DNA of 64,000 nt, taken from NCBI GenBank assembly GCA_027019165.1, contig JALUXC010000017.1, forward strand, positions 496,001-560,000, given 5' to 3'. Below are positions 8,825 to 16,790 of the stretch, one piece after another. The translations under genes were made by a program, and so were the position numbers. The stretch comes from Pseudophaeobacter sp. Lineage in GTDB: Bacteria > Pseudomonadota > Alphaproteobacteria > Rhodobacterales > Rhodobacteraceae. The notes under the pieces were generated by a model. The model saw nothing but the letters and a program-made list of their open reading frames with translations, was not told the DNA's origin and searched no databases. Position 1 is the first letter of the stretch; every line of letters begins with the position of its first letter.

Positions 8825-9177
8825 AGCTTCCCCCGAGGTCATGAAGTCTGGCGGTGTGTTAGGCGCAAGTTGACGCGCGGTATACTCGTAGTTCTGGGTA
8901 TTTTGCAGCCTGATTGCGCTCTCATTTTGCATGATAGCGCCCCCATTTTGCAAAGACGCGGCCATATCCTGTGGCGGCCGATGAGGCGCGAGGCATTGTC
9001 AGCCGACGCGCCAGGATAGCGGCCTATCCTTTTGATGGGGAATTGGTGGATCTGCCTATGCCGATGCACAAGACCCAACCGCGTCGATCTGATGTATAGC
9101 TTTGAGACTAGATTAGCTGCCGGGCGCCTCCGATGGGTGCAGAGACAGCGCAAGCCGTTTTGATCGCAGGAGGCACA
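8825..9177. other. Divergent intergenic region pyc / BLUF gene
   Basis: These 353 bases lie between the diverging pyc and BLUF genes and should hold both promoters. I see no RNA gene, strong hairpin or small ORF with a good ribosome site. Confidence 0.4.
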
Positions 9178-9612
9178 ATGCATAGACTTGTCTATCTCAG
9201 CCAATTGACGCGCAGGTTGTCGGCTCAGGAGGCCCGCAGCATGATCGATCTGTCGCGGCGCAACAATGCGCGGGATGCCGTGACCGGCGTTTTGCTGCTT
9301 CAGGGGCGATGCATCTTTCAGGTGCTTGAAGGCACGGAAGAGGCTGTGATGCGGCGCTTTCACAAGATCCGTGAAGATACCAGACATACGCATCTGCGCA
9401 TTGTCCAATCCGACACGGTTGGTGGCCGTATCTTTGACGGCTGGTCCATGGGTGTGCTGATGCCTCAGCACATGCCGACCATTGAACGCAATTGCCTGTT
9501 TTCCCTTTTCGAGCTGTTCCCGGCCACCGGTCAGCCGCGCGGAGATGAGGCTCAGGTCTTGCGACTTCTGCGCACGCTGTTCTCCGGCTTTGAGCTGGAG
9601 ATGGCTGCGTGA
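9178..9612 (+). CDS. BLUF-domain blue-light receptor (short)
   Basis: This 144-residue protein has an N-terminal BLUF domain (residues 1-95) that binds FAD and senses blue light. It has flavin-contacting Tyr6 in MHRLVYLS, Asn30 in RRNNARDAVTG, Gln48 in IFQVLEG, and the Trp/Met pair in DGWSMG. About 45 mostly helical residues follow, with no EAL, GGDEF or other output domain, so signalling probably goes through a protein partner as in short BLUF proteins of the PixD type. The ATG at 9178 has a CAGGAGG site 4 bases away. It converges with the hydroxy-acid dehydrogenase gene (5-base gap). Confidence 0.92.
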   Translation: MHRLVYLSQLTRRLSAQEARSMIDLSRRNNARDAVTGVLLLQGRCIFQVLEGTEEAVMRRFHKIREDTRHTHLRIVQSDTVGGRIFDGWSMGVLMPQHMPTIERNCLFSLFELFPATGQPRGDEAQVLRLLRTLFSGFELEMAA

Positions 9613-9617
9613 TCTGA

Positions 9618-10793
9618 TCACGACAGCACCCGGCGGGGCAGGTCGCGCACCTCCGCCAGTGAGGCAAGCCCGAGCTGACCCATATTTGCCTCCAGATCCT
9701 TTCTCAGAATGTCGACCATGTGATCGGGGCCGTGCGCACCGAGGGCAGAAAGCGCATAGTGAAAGCCGCGCGCCAGCATCACGAAATCGGCCCCCAGCGC
9801 CAGCGCGCGCAGAATGTCGAGGCCCCCTTCAATGCCGCTGTCAAAGATCAGTGGCAGATCGGTTTCCGCGCGGATCTCGGGCAGGATATCAATCGCGGCT
9901 GGACCGCCGTCGAACTGCCGGCCGGCATGGTTTGACACCCAAAGCGCATCAACCCCGATCTCTTGCAACGGGCCCGCATCCTCTGGTCGCATCACGCCCT
10001 TGATGACAAAGGGCCCATCCCAGTTGTCCCTGAGCCAGCGCACATAGTCCATATCGGGCGAGGTGCGCAGCAGATAGCCGATATGTGCCGTGGAGGAGCG
10101 GCTCTGCCCTGTTGCCTCGGCTGTGTATTTGTCGAGGGTGCGCATATGGGGCATGCCGCCTTCGTGCCGGTGCTGACGTGCCATGCCGATGGCCCATGCG
10201 GGGCGCAGGGCGACCTGTGCCAAAAGGCGCGGTGTCAGGCGTGGCGGCTGGGTGAGACCGGATCTGGTCTGGCGTTCCCGGCGCGAGGCGACCGGTACAT
10301 CCGCCGTCAGCACCAGAACCTTGAAACCCGCGTCGCGCGCGCGTGCCAGCATGTCCTTGCGGATGCCTTCGTCCTTTGGCGGGTAGAGCTGATACCAGGC
10401 CTCTTGGCCCAGATGCGCTGCCAGATCCTCCGGGGATTGGCTGGCGACGGTGGACAGGCTGTAGGGAATACCATTGCGGGCGCCGCAGCGGGCCAGGTGG
10501 CCTTCGGCATCCGGCCAGATCAGCCCGGACATGCCAACCGGTGCAATGCCAAAGGGCAGCGGCAGGGACCGGCCAAAGAGCTGAGTGGACAGGTCGATGT
10601 TAAGCGGGCCGTGCAGGATCGAAGGAAGGAAGCCGACCCGGTCCAATGCGGCCCGGTTGCGCGCTGTTGTCGTCTCCAGCCCGGTGGCGCTGTCGAGGTA
10701 TTCCCAGACGAAACGGGGAAGGCGACGCTTGGCCCGCGCGCGCAGGTCGGAAAGGCCGGGATAGGTCTGGTGCAGATCTTGAGCCGCTGTCAT
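9618..10793 (-). CDS. lldD: FMN-dependent alpha-hydroxy-acid dehydrogenase (LldD-like)
   Basis: This 391-residue TIM-barrel flavoenzyme probably oxidises L-lactate or a related 2-hydroxy acid at the membrane. The active-site signature SNHAGRQFDGG carries the catalytic His and substrate-binding Arg, and FVIKGVMRPEDA contains the FMN-binding Lys. The N-terminal LRARAKRRLPRFVWEYLDSAT is typical of the family. The start at 10793 (MTAAQDLHQTYPG) fits family length, although its ribosome site is weak. Glycolate or mandelate oxidation cannot be excluded from sequence alone. Confidence 0.85.
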   Translation of the reverse strand: MTAAQDLHQTYPGLSDLRARAKRRLPRFVWEYLDSATGLETTTARNRAALDRVGFLPSILHGPLNIDLSTQLFGRSLPLPFGIAPVGMSGLIWPDAEGHLARCGARNGIPYSLSTVASQSPEDLAAHLGQEAWYQLYPPKDEGIRKDMLARARDAGFKVLVLTADVPVASRRERQTRSGLTQPPRLTPRLLAQVALRPAWAIGMARQHRHEGGMPHMRTLDKYTAEATGQSRSSTAHIGYLLRTSPDMDYVRWLRDNWDGPFVIKGVMRPEDAGPLQEIGVDALWVSNHAGRQFDGGPAAIDILPEIRAETDLPLIFDSGIEGGLDILRALALGADFVMLARGFHYALSALGAHGPDHMVDILRKDLEANMGQLGLASLAEVRDLPRRVLS

Positions 10794-10960
10794 GGGCGCA
10801 TAATTGCTGCTTTGCAGCGAGAGTCTAGCGGAAATGTTACAGAAATCTAACAGCCTGCATGGTGGGTAGGAAAAGATTGGAGGGTTTTGGAAACGCATGG
10901 CGTGAACATAGTGTGAACGTCCTCTTTCCCAGACTGGTGAATCGCGCTAGGATCACGGTC

Positions 10961-13315
10961 ATGAGCAGTTTCGATGAAATGGACGCCTTTGAGGGCGCTT
11001 CCCTCTCCGCCCGCGCCATGGCTGCGCGCCCGAAACCCTATCTGGACGGGCTGAACCCGGCCCAGCGGGAGGCGGTGGAATGCCTTGACGGCCCGGTTCT
11101 GATGCTGGCGGGGGCCGGCACCGGCAAGACCAAGGCGCTGACCACGCGGATTGTGCACCTTTTGACCCTTGGCCAGGCGCGCCCGAACGAGATTTTGGCC
11201 GTGACCTTCACCAACAAGGCCGCGCGGGAAATGAAAGAGCGGGTCGGGCGCATGCTCGGCCAACCCGCTGAGGGCATGCCCTGGCTTGGCACCTTTCACT
11301 CGATCTGCGTCAAGCTCTTGCGGCGCCATGCGGAGCTGGCGGGGCTGAAATCGAACTTTACCATTCTGGACACGGACGATCAGATCCGCCTCTTGAAGCA
11401 GCTCATTCAGGCAGCGGGGATTGATGACAAACGCTGGCCCGCGCGGATGCTGGCCGGGATCATCGATGATTGGAAGAACCGCGCCCTTACGCCGGAAAAG
11501 GTGCCCGCTGCAGATGCCAGCGCCTATAATCATCGCGGTACGGAGTTCTACGCCCAGTATCAGACCCGACTGAAAGAGCTGAACGCCGTCGATTTCGGCG
11601 ATCTCCTTTTGCATATGGTGACGATTTTTCAAAACCACCCGGATGTGCTGGCGCAATACCAGCGCTGGTTTCGCTACATTATGGTGGATGAATATCAGGA
11701 CACCAACGTGGCGCAGTATATGTGGCTGCGGCTTCTGGCGGCGGGGCACAAGAACATCTGCTGCGTTGGTGATGACGATCAGTCCATCTACGGCTGGCGC
11801 GGCGCCGAGGTGGGTAACATCCTGCGCTTTGAAAAGGATTTTCCCGGCGCCAAGGTGGTGCGGCTGGAGCAGAACTACCGCTCGACCGAACATATCCTTG
11901 CCGCAGCCTCTGGCGTGATCCGGGGCAATGCGGGGCGCCTGGGCAAGGAACTGTGGACCGATGCGACGGGCGGCGAAAAGGTGCGCCTGATCGGCCATTG
12001 GGACGGCGAGGAAGAGGCGCGCTGGATCGGTGAAGAAATCGAAGCCATGCAGCGTGGCACCCGTGGGCAGGCGCCGGTGGATCTGAACCAGATGGCGATT
12101 CTGGTGCGCGCCAGCCACCAGATGCGTGCGTTCGAGGACCGGTTCCTGACCATCGGTCTGCCGTACCGTGTCATTGGCGGGCCGCGATTCTATGAGCGGC
12201 TCGAGATCCGCGATGCCATGGCCTATTTCCGGCTGGTGGTCTCGCCCGAGGACGATCTGGCCTTTGAACGCATCGTCAACACGCCCAAACGCGGTCTGGG
12301 CGACAAGGCGCAGCAGAAGATCCAGGTCATCGCCCGCGAGAACGGTGTGTCCCTGCTGGAGGGTGCCCGCCTTGCTGTCGAAAGCGGAGAGATCAAGGGC
12401 AAGGGCGGTGCAGCCCTGCGCCAGCTGGTCGAGGATCTGCGCCGCTGGGGCCGGATGACCGGCGATTCTGATGTGTCCCACATGGAACTGGCCGAGATCG
12501 TGCTTGACGAGGCGGGCTACACCACCATGTGGCAAATGGACAAGAACCCCGACAGCCCCGGCCGCCTTGAAAACCTCAAGGAATTGGTGAAGGCGCTGGA
12601 AAACTTCGAGAACCTGCAAGGGTTTCTCGAACATGTCAGCCTGGTGATGGACAATGACAAGCAGGACGCCGAGCAGAAGGTCTCGATCATGACCCTGCAT
12701 GCGGCCAAGGGGCTGGAGTTTCCCGCCGTGTTTTTGCCGGGATGGGAGGATGGTCTGTTCCCCTCGCAGCGGTCGATGGATGAAAGCGGCCTCAAGGGGC
12801 TCGAAGAGGAACGCCGTCTGGCCTATGTGGGGATTACCCGCGCCGAAGCGGTCTGCACGATCTCCTTTGCGGGCAACCGGAGGGTGTTCGGGCAATGGCA
12901 ATCGCAGCTGCCCTCGCGGTTTATTGATGAGCTGCCCGAAGAACACGTCGAGGTTCTGACACCTCCGGGTCTTTATGGTGGCGGTTATGGTGCTGCGGCG
13001 GGGGGCGCCGAGGTGAAGTCCCGGATCGACGAACGTGTGGCCCAGGCGGATGGGTACAATTCACCCGGCTGGAAGCGTATGCAGGCCCGTGCGAGCGAAC
13101 GCGGCCTGTCGCAGCCGCGCGAAAGCCGAACCCAGGTTATTGATTTGACGGCCACCTCAAGTTTCACGCTGGGGGAGCGTGTGTTCCACCAGAAGTTCGG
13201 GTATGGGGCGATCACTGACATCGAAGGTGACAAGCTGGAAGTCGACTTTGAAAAAGCAGGCCTCAAAAAGGTGGTGGCGAAGTTTGTAACCACCCATGAC
13301 GACGTTCCGTTCTAA
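10961..13315 (+). CDS. uvrD: UvrD/PcrA-type DNA helicase
   Basis: This 784-residue superfamily 1A helicase unwinds DNA 3' to 5' in nucleotide-excision and mismatch repair. Motifs include the Q motif LNPAQREAV, Walker A AGAGTGKTKAL, Walker B DEYQDTN, motif III GDDDQSIYGWRGA, motif V TLHAAKGLEFPAVF and motif VI EEERRLAYVGITRA. The C-terminal 60 residues (RVFHQKFGYGAITDIEGDKL) form the small Tudor-like domain that contacts RNA polymerase in UvrD/PcrA. The start at 10961 (MSSFDEMDAFEG) gives the normal length. It runs toward the CcsR array, which is read on the other strand. Confidence 0.95.
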   Translation: MSSFDEMDAFEGASLSARAMAARPKPYLDGLNPAQREAVECLDGPVLMLAGAGTGKTKALTTRIVHLLTLGQARPNEILAVTFTNKAAREMKERVGRMLGQPAEGMPWLGTFHSICVKLLRRHAELAGLKSNFTILDTDDQIRLLKQLIQAAGIDDKRWPARMLAGIIDDWKNRALTPEKVPAADASAYNHRGTEFYAQYQTRLKELNAVDFGDLLLHMVTIFQNHPDVLAQYQRWFRYIMVDEYQDTNVAQYMWLRLLAAGHKNICCVGDDDQSIYGWRGAEVGNILRFEKDFPGAKVVRLEQNYRSTEHILAAASGVIRGNAGRLGKELWTDATGGEKVRLIGHWDGEEEARWIGEEIEAMQRGTRGQAPVDLNQMAILVRASHQMRAFEDRFLTIGLPYRVIGGPRFYERLEIRDAMAYFRLVVSPEDDLAFERIVNTPKRGLGDKAQQKIQVIARENGVSLLEGARLAVESGEIKGKGGAALRQLVEDLRRWGRMTGDSDVSHMELAEIVLDEAGYTTMWQMDKNPDSPGRLENLKELVKALENFENLQGFLEHVSLVMDNDKQDAEQKVSIMTLHAAKGLEFPAVFLPGWEDGLFPSQRSMDESGLKGLEEERRLAYVGITRAEAVCTISFAGNRRVFGQWQSQLPSRFIDELPEEHVEVLTPPGLYGGGYGAAAGGAEVKSRIDERVAQADGYNSPGWKRMQARASERGLSQPRESRTQVIDLTATSSFTLGERVFHQKFGYGAITDIEGDKLEVDFEKAGLKKVVAKFVTTHDDVPF

Positions 13316-13341
13316 GAGCAAATGACTGAAACAGGAGGCGG

Positions 13342-13362
13342 TCGGATCGCAAAGCGATCCGA
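13342..13362. repeat. Perfect hairpin, 9-bp arms, AAA loop
   Basis: TCGGATCGC and GCGATCCGA form a perfect inverted repeat around AAA, 26 bases after the uvrD stop codon. No T-run follows on the plus strand. Confidence 0.7.
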
Positions 13363-13366
13363 TCCG

Positions 13367-13411
13367 GGCGCGGGGGGCGCTGGCAGCAAAGCTGCCAGCG
13401 CCCCCCGCGCC
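13367..13411. repeat. Perfect 21-bp hairpin with AAA loop
   Basis: Arms 13367-13387 and 13391-13411 are exactly complementary over 21 bp around a 3-base AAA loop. It lies immediately after the smaller AAA-loop hairpin. It could stop or stabilise the uvrD mRNA, but it lacks a U-tract. Confidence 0.75.
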
Positions 13412-13491
13412 ATTCCCCTGACGAAGCCGACGTCACAGTTCGTTCCGGGCGGGAAAGCCGCCGGATTGGCCGAAGATGCTATTTTGCAGTT

Positions 13492-13538
13492 TGGAAAAGA
13501 AAAACGACGGTGCCAGGGAGGAGGAGAGGCACCGTCGT
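13492..13538 (-). terminator. Intrinsic terminator formed by the last CcsR hairpin
   Basis: The 11-bp hairpin 13504-13514/13528-13538, with CCTCCTCCC in its loop, is followed on the minus strand by TTTTTCTTTT. The last CcsR stem-loop therefore also ends transcription of the whole locus. Confidence 0.8.
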
Positions 13539-13579
13539 TCTTTGCAACATTCAGCCAAATGGGAGGAGGGGCCGAATGT
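13504..13579 (-). ncRNA. CcsR-type ('cuckoo') sRNA, unit 3
   Basis: Two adjacent stem-loops (13547-13579, 10 bp; 13504-13538, 11 bp) each expose CCTCCTCCC in the loop on the minus strand. This is the hallmark of the CcsR RNAs of Rhodobacter sphaeroides, which lie downstream of a DUF1127 gene. The imperfect pair in the first stem is a G-U wobble only when read as minus-strand RNA, which supports the orientation. The product is probably processed from the ccaF1 transcript. Confidence 0.85.
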
Positions 13580-13611
13580 ATCAGATCCCGGGTTTGAGCC
13601 CGGTATGAGGT

Positions 13612-13688
13612 GCGGCGACACCAGGGAGGAGGAGAGGTGCCGCCGCTCTGAACAACACCCGGCCAAATGGGAGGAGGAGACCGGATGT
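13612..13688 (-). ncRNA. CcsR-type ('cuckoo') sRNA, unit 2
   Basis: Stem-loops 13655-13688 and 13612-13646 each present CCTCCTCCC in the loop. The mismatched positions in both stems become G-U pairs on the minus strand. A 27-base spacer repeat separates it from units 1 and 3. In R. sphaeroides the CcsR RNAs help resistance to oxidative stress. Confidence 0.85.
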
Positions 13689-13720
13689 ATCAGATCCCGG
13701 GTTTGAGCCCGGTATGGGGT

Positions 13721-13791
13721 GCGGTGACATCAGGGAGGAGGGAGATGCCACCGCGATTTACAGACCCTAAAGGGAGGAGGAGAAAGGGCCT
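13721..13791 (-). ncRNA. CcsR-type ('cuckoo') sRNA, unit 1
   Basis: This is the unit nearest the DUF1127 gene, starting 9 bases after its stop codon. Its two stem-loops (13762-13791, 7 bp; 13721-13754, 11 bp) have CCTCCTCCC loops and one G-U wobble each on the minus strand. Confidence 0.85.
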
Positions 13792-13799
13792 GATCTCAG

Positions 13800-14018
13800 T
13801 TATGCGTTTTCGTAGGCGGCCTGCAGGGCAAGACGCTTGATCATCGAGCGGTTCAAACCCAGATCCGCAAGTTCGCGGTTGCTGAGCGAAGACAGCTCGT
13901 TGATGGTTTCACGGTACACACGGTAACGTGCGAATTTGACTTTCAGCGCCTCGACAAAGGCCAGGCCGTTCTCAGCCACGGTGCCTTTGGAGGCGGAGAT
14001 GTGATTTACTGCAGCCAT
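13800..14018 (-). CDS. ccaF1: DUF1127 small RNA-binding-type protein, CcaF1-like
   Basis: This 72-residue basic protein has a C-terminal DUF1127 domain: YRETINELSSLSNRELADLG followed by LNRSMIKRLALQAAYENA. In R. sphaeroides the equivalent protein CcaF1 is encoded just ahead of the CcsR sRNAs, is co-transcribed with them from stress sigma factor promoters, and influences sRNA maturation and turnover. The same arrangement is seen here, with three CcsR units starting 9 bases after the stop codon. A GAGGAG site precedes the ATG. A DUF1127 protein of another function is possible, but the sRNA array makes the assignment strong. Confidence 0.88.
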   Translation of the reverse strand: MAAVNHISASKGTVAENGLAFVEALKVKFARYRVYRETINELSSLSNRELADLGLNRSMIKRLALQAAYENA

Positions 14019-14342
14019 GGGGCAGCTCCTCAATCTGGTTTCAAACTGTGCGATCTTGCGGTGCCGGTTAAGGCGTTTCTTGAACACCAATTTAAGGTTA
14101 TGCTGCAGGTGCACAATCCCCAGAGTTGGCATTTCTGCTATGCGGCATTTGCATGGGTCTTTGAGGTGCCTTCGGCGCAATTGGCCAAAAAGCAACCGAG
14201 AATGGAGTATCTGCTGTGAATTTGGGCGCCTTGTGTCTGGCGTGGAGTGGGTGCCGTTACGGCAATTGCGCTTGGGCTGAGGCAGGCAAAGCTGTATCAC
14301 GGAGGGCGCCCTGCACCTGGGCCCAAACAGATGGAGACGCTG
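14019..14342. other. Divergent promoter region, ccaF1 / mrp
   Basis: These 324 bases should carry the ccaF1 promoter (reading left) and the mrp promoter (reading right). The part nearest ccaF1 is AT-richer, with CTTAAA and CCTTAA 17 bases apart on the minus strand, a weak match to a heat-shock sigma promoter. I see no other gene. Confidence 0.3.
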
Positions 14343-15422
14343 ATGGCCGTGACACAGGATCAGATTCGTGATGCCCTTGACCGTCTGGAACTGCCGGATG
14401 GGGGGACCCTTGTATCGCGGGACATGGTGCGGGCGCTTCAGGTCGAGGGCGCAAAGGTCAGCTTTGTGATCGAGGCGCCCAGCCCTGCCATAGCGCAGCA
14501 GATGGAGCCCTTGCGTCGTGCAGCCGAGGCGGTGGTGATGTCCCTTGATGGGGTGGAGGCTGTCTCTGTTGCTCTCACGGCGCATGGGCCAGCGGCTGCG
14601 ACAACGGCAAATCCGGGCGGTGGTCTCAAGATCGGCGGGCATCCAAAACCACAGCAGGGGCCAATCAAGCCGCAGGGGGTGGCACGTATTCTGGCGGTTG
14701 GATCTGGCAAGGGCGGCGTTGGAAAGTCTACGGTCAGTGCCAATCTTGCCGTTGCTCTGGCGCGGCAGGGGCGCAAGGTCGGCCTCTTGGATGCAGATAT
14801 ATATGGTCCCAGCCAGCCGCGGATGATGGGGATCACTGGTAGCCCCTCCAGCCCCGATGGGCAGCGGATCACGCCGCTGCAGGCCCACGGCGTCACGGTT
14901 ATGTCAATCGGGCTGATGGTGGATGACGCCAAGGCGGTGATCTGGCGGGGCCCGATGCTGATGGGGGCCTTGCAGCAGATGCTGGGCCAGGTGGAGTGGG
15001 GCGAACTGGACGTTCTGATCGTGGACCTGCCGCCCGGCACCGGCGATGTGCAGTTGACCTTATGCACCAAGGCCGAACTTACGGGCGCCATCGTGGTCAG
15101 TACGCCGCAGGATGTCGCGCTTATTGATGCCCGCAAGGCGCTCAACATGTTCGACCAGTTGAAGGTGCCGGTTCTGGGGCTGGTGGAAAACATGTCTTTC
15201 TTTACCTGCCCGGACTGCGGCGGTGAGCATCATATCTTTGGACATGGTGGTGCCGCGGCCGAGGCAAAGCGGCTTGACCTTCCTTTGCTGGGGATGCTGC
15301 CGATCGATCTGGAGACGCGTCTGGCTGCCGACGGCGGAACGCCGGTTGCTGCAGGGGAGGGCGCCATGGCCGAGGCCTATGGGCGCATTGCGGCTGGCCT
15401 GGTGCAGGGCGGCATGGCCTGA
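14343..15422 (+). CDS. mrp: Mrp/ApbC iron-sulfur cluster carrier ATPase
   Basis: This 359-residue P-loop protein transfers Fe-S clusters to apo-proteins in the cytosol. It has an N-terminal DUF59-like (MIP18) domain (residues 1-80), a linker, then a deviant Walker A VGSGKGGVGKSTVSANLAV, Walker B-type VDLPPGTGDVQLT, and the CPDCG motif (CxxC) that holds the bridging cluster of the dimer. The start at 14343 (MAVTQDQIRDAL) is preferred over 14331 because GGAG lies 6 bases upstream. It is divergent from ccaF1 and appears monocistronic. Confidence 0.93.
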   Translation: MAVTQDQIRDALDRLELPDGGTLVSRDMVRALQVEGAKVSFVIEAPSPAIAQQMEPLRRAAEAVVMSLDGVEAVSVALTAHGPAAATTANPGGGLKIGGHPKPQQGPIKPQGVARILAVGSGKGGVGKSTVSANLAVALARQGRKVGLLDADIYGPSQPRMMGITGSPSSPDGQRITPLQAHGVTVMSIGLMVDDAKAVIWRGPMLMGALQQMLGQVEWGELDVLIVDLPPGTGDVQLTLCTKAELTGAIVVSTPQDVALIDARKALNMFDQLKVPVLGLVENMSFFTCPDCGGEHHIFGHGGAAAEAKRLDLPLLGMLPIDLETRLAADGGTPVAAGEGAMAEAYGRIAAGLVQGGMA

Positions 15423-15620
15423 CGAGGCCATTGGCACGCCCCAAGCCCAAAGCGGTCCGCAGGCTGCATGTCAACCGACGGCCCTGTTGCGCGGGATGGT
15501 CAGCGGCTTTGGCCGCAGGCTTTGACGGATGGGTCAAAAAAGTTGTGATTTGAACCTTGGAATGATACTGGCTGTTGAGTTTTGGGGCTTTGCCACCTTG
15601 GGTAGATCTGGGGGATTGCC

Positions 15621-16172
15621 ATGAAGACGACTTTGATTGCGGCATGCCTTGTCGCATGAGCAGGCGCGGCGCAGGCTGCGACCATAACCTTTGGTCCGGG
15701 GTCAAATACGCACGGTTCTTATCCCTACCTGGATTTTGACAACCTGGTGACGCCGACGTCGATCTCTGGCGATGCGGTGCTGTCTTTTGCTATCGAAGAA
15801 GGTGACGTTGATTCATCCTCTGAGCACCTCGACGTGTTCATCGATGGGTTCAGTCTGGGCCGTGTCTTTGATGACGATCCATCAAACGGTATCTTTGATG
15901 TACTCGGCGATAGCAGCCCATCGTCCAATCTTAATGTGTCCGCAAGTGCAACCATCCCCGGTGCGGTGTTTGGGGGGCTTATCAGTGACGGCTTCCTCAG
16001 TCTGCGCTTTGAAAAACCTCTTGCTGTATTCTATATATACAAGCTGTCCGGCTTCATCACCTTTACTTCGGCCATTGCGCCGGTGCCGCTGCCTGCAACG
16101 GCGGGTAGGCTGGGGCTCGGGCTTTTGGGCCTGGGCATGATGCGGCGCCGGAAGGGTGGGAAGCTCGCCTAA
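15621..16172 (+). pseudogene. VPLPA-CTERM sorting-domain protein with in-frame TGA
   Basis: The frame begins MKTTLIAACLVA, meets TGA at 15657-15659, and continues in the same frame as AGAAQAATITFGPGSN to the normal end. Together the halves form a signal peptide with an AQA-A cleavage site, a mature acidic beta-rich domain, and a C-terminal VPLPA motif, hydrophobic helix and RRRK anchor. This is the VPLPA-CTERM class processed by an exosortase-type system. A single stop inside the signal peptide therefore disables export unless it is read through. A downstream GTG at 15747 could start a cytosolic fragment but has no clear ribosome site. The function of the mature domain is unknown. Confidence 0.75.
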
Positions 16173-16742
16173 GCGGCAGGGGGTGCCTTGAAGATCAGAC
16201 CGACCCAACACGCGGCCTGAAGCGTCAGCTGACGGTGTAGGCTGTGTGATTTCCGGCGGGTGTCTCTCACCTCTGCAAAAAATCTGTCGGTGTCGCCGCC
16301 TGGCCGGCCCTTTTGCCTGGCCAGTTTGATTGGAGCTTCCTATCCGCTGGGGCTGCGCAACTGTTCCTCACATGCAAGGCAATCGCCTCAATGGTGCCGA
16401 TGTTCTGGTCTGGTGCACCTCAAGATCCACGCGCTTGGAGGGGGCAGTTGTGGGCATGGGAAATCATGGGCGGCGATTGGGAACCTGTAAGAGAGCGTTG
16501 GTCGAGGCTGGGAAAAGGCGAATCGCATTTGCGTGTTTTGCAGTGATTCTGGCTGGAAGCGGCTGGTCTGAGCTCCGTTTTGGCACGCAGTATCGAGAAT
16601 GTAACGTGAACATCTGGCGTGCCACAAAATTGCCTTATTTTTTTTCCGGGAAACTATGGGTGCTTGGAGGGGATTCCGTGACCACTACATGTAGTTACAA
16701 AAGTTAAAATTGGCGCAAATTAGGCTGTGCTCTTTAAGAAGG
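16173..16742. other. Long intergenic region upstream of the dcw leader
   Basis: About 570 bases without a supported gene. Short open frames exist on both strands but lack ribosome sites and recognisable products. The right end becomes AT-rich as it enters the mraZ regulatory region. Confidence 0.5.
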
Positions 16743-16757
16743 TTAAAAGTGTCTTAA
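16743..16757. promoter_or_regulatory. CtrA-type box TTAA-N7-TTAA upstream of mraZ
   Basis: TTAA-AAGTGTC-TTAA is an exact match to the alphaproteobacterial CtrA core TTAA-N7-TTAA. It lies about 100 bases upstream of the inferred start of the mraZ leader RNA. Confidence 0.45.
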
Positions 16758-16765
16758 TAGGATTT

Positions 16766-16790
16766 GCCCATCTTAACCCGTCTTTGCCCA
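16766..16790 (-). promoter_or_regulatory. Candidate MraZ operator: three GGG repeats at 10-bp spacing
   Basis: Read on the minus strand the order is TGGGC-N5-CGGGT-N5-TGGGC. MraZ is known to bind three TGGGN repeats separated by 5 bases in the mraZ promoter of Escherichia coli. A second, less regular GGG triplet (9- and 10-bp spacing) lies at 16819-16840. Confidence 0.5.

Noticed and set aside
7190-9019. 609-codon open frame on the plus strand opposite pyc
   Set aside because: It is the antisense shadow of the biotin-carboxylase and carboxyltransferase coding sequence of pyc and has no recognisable domain; long antisense frames are common in high-GC genes.
10847-12946. 699-codon open frame on the minus strand opposite uvrD
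   Set aside because: Low-quality composition, no domain, and it is fully covered by the clear UvrD helicase motifs on the plus strand.
13504-13791. Regular GGGAGGAGG repeats as a CRISPR array or series of ribosome sites
   Set aside because: Spacing is irregular, there are no unique spacers or cas genes, and no ORF follows the motifs on the plus strand; wobble pairs show the RNA is made from the minus strand.
16330-16707. 125-codon frame on the plus strand upstream of the mraZ leader
   Set aside because: No ribosome site, atypical composition and no recognisable domain.
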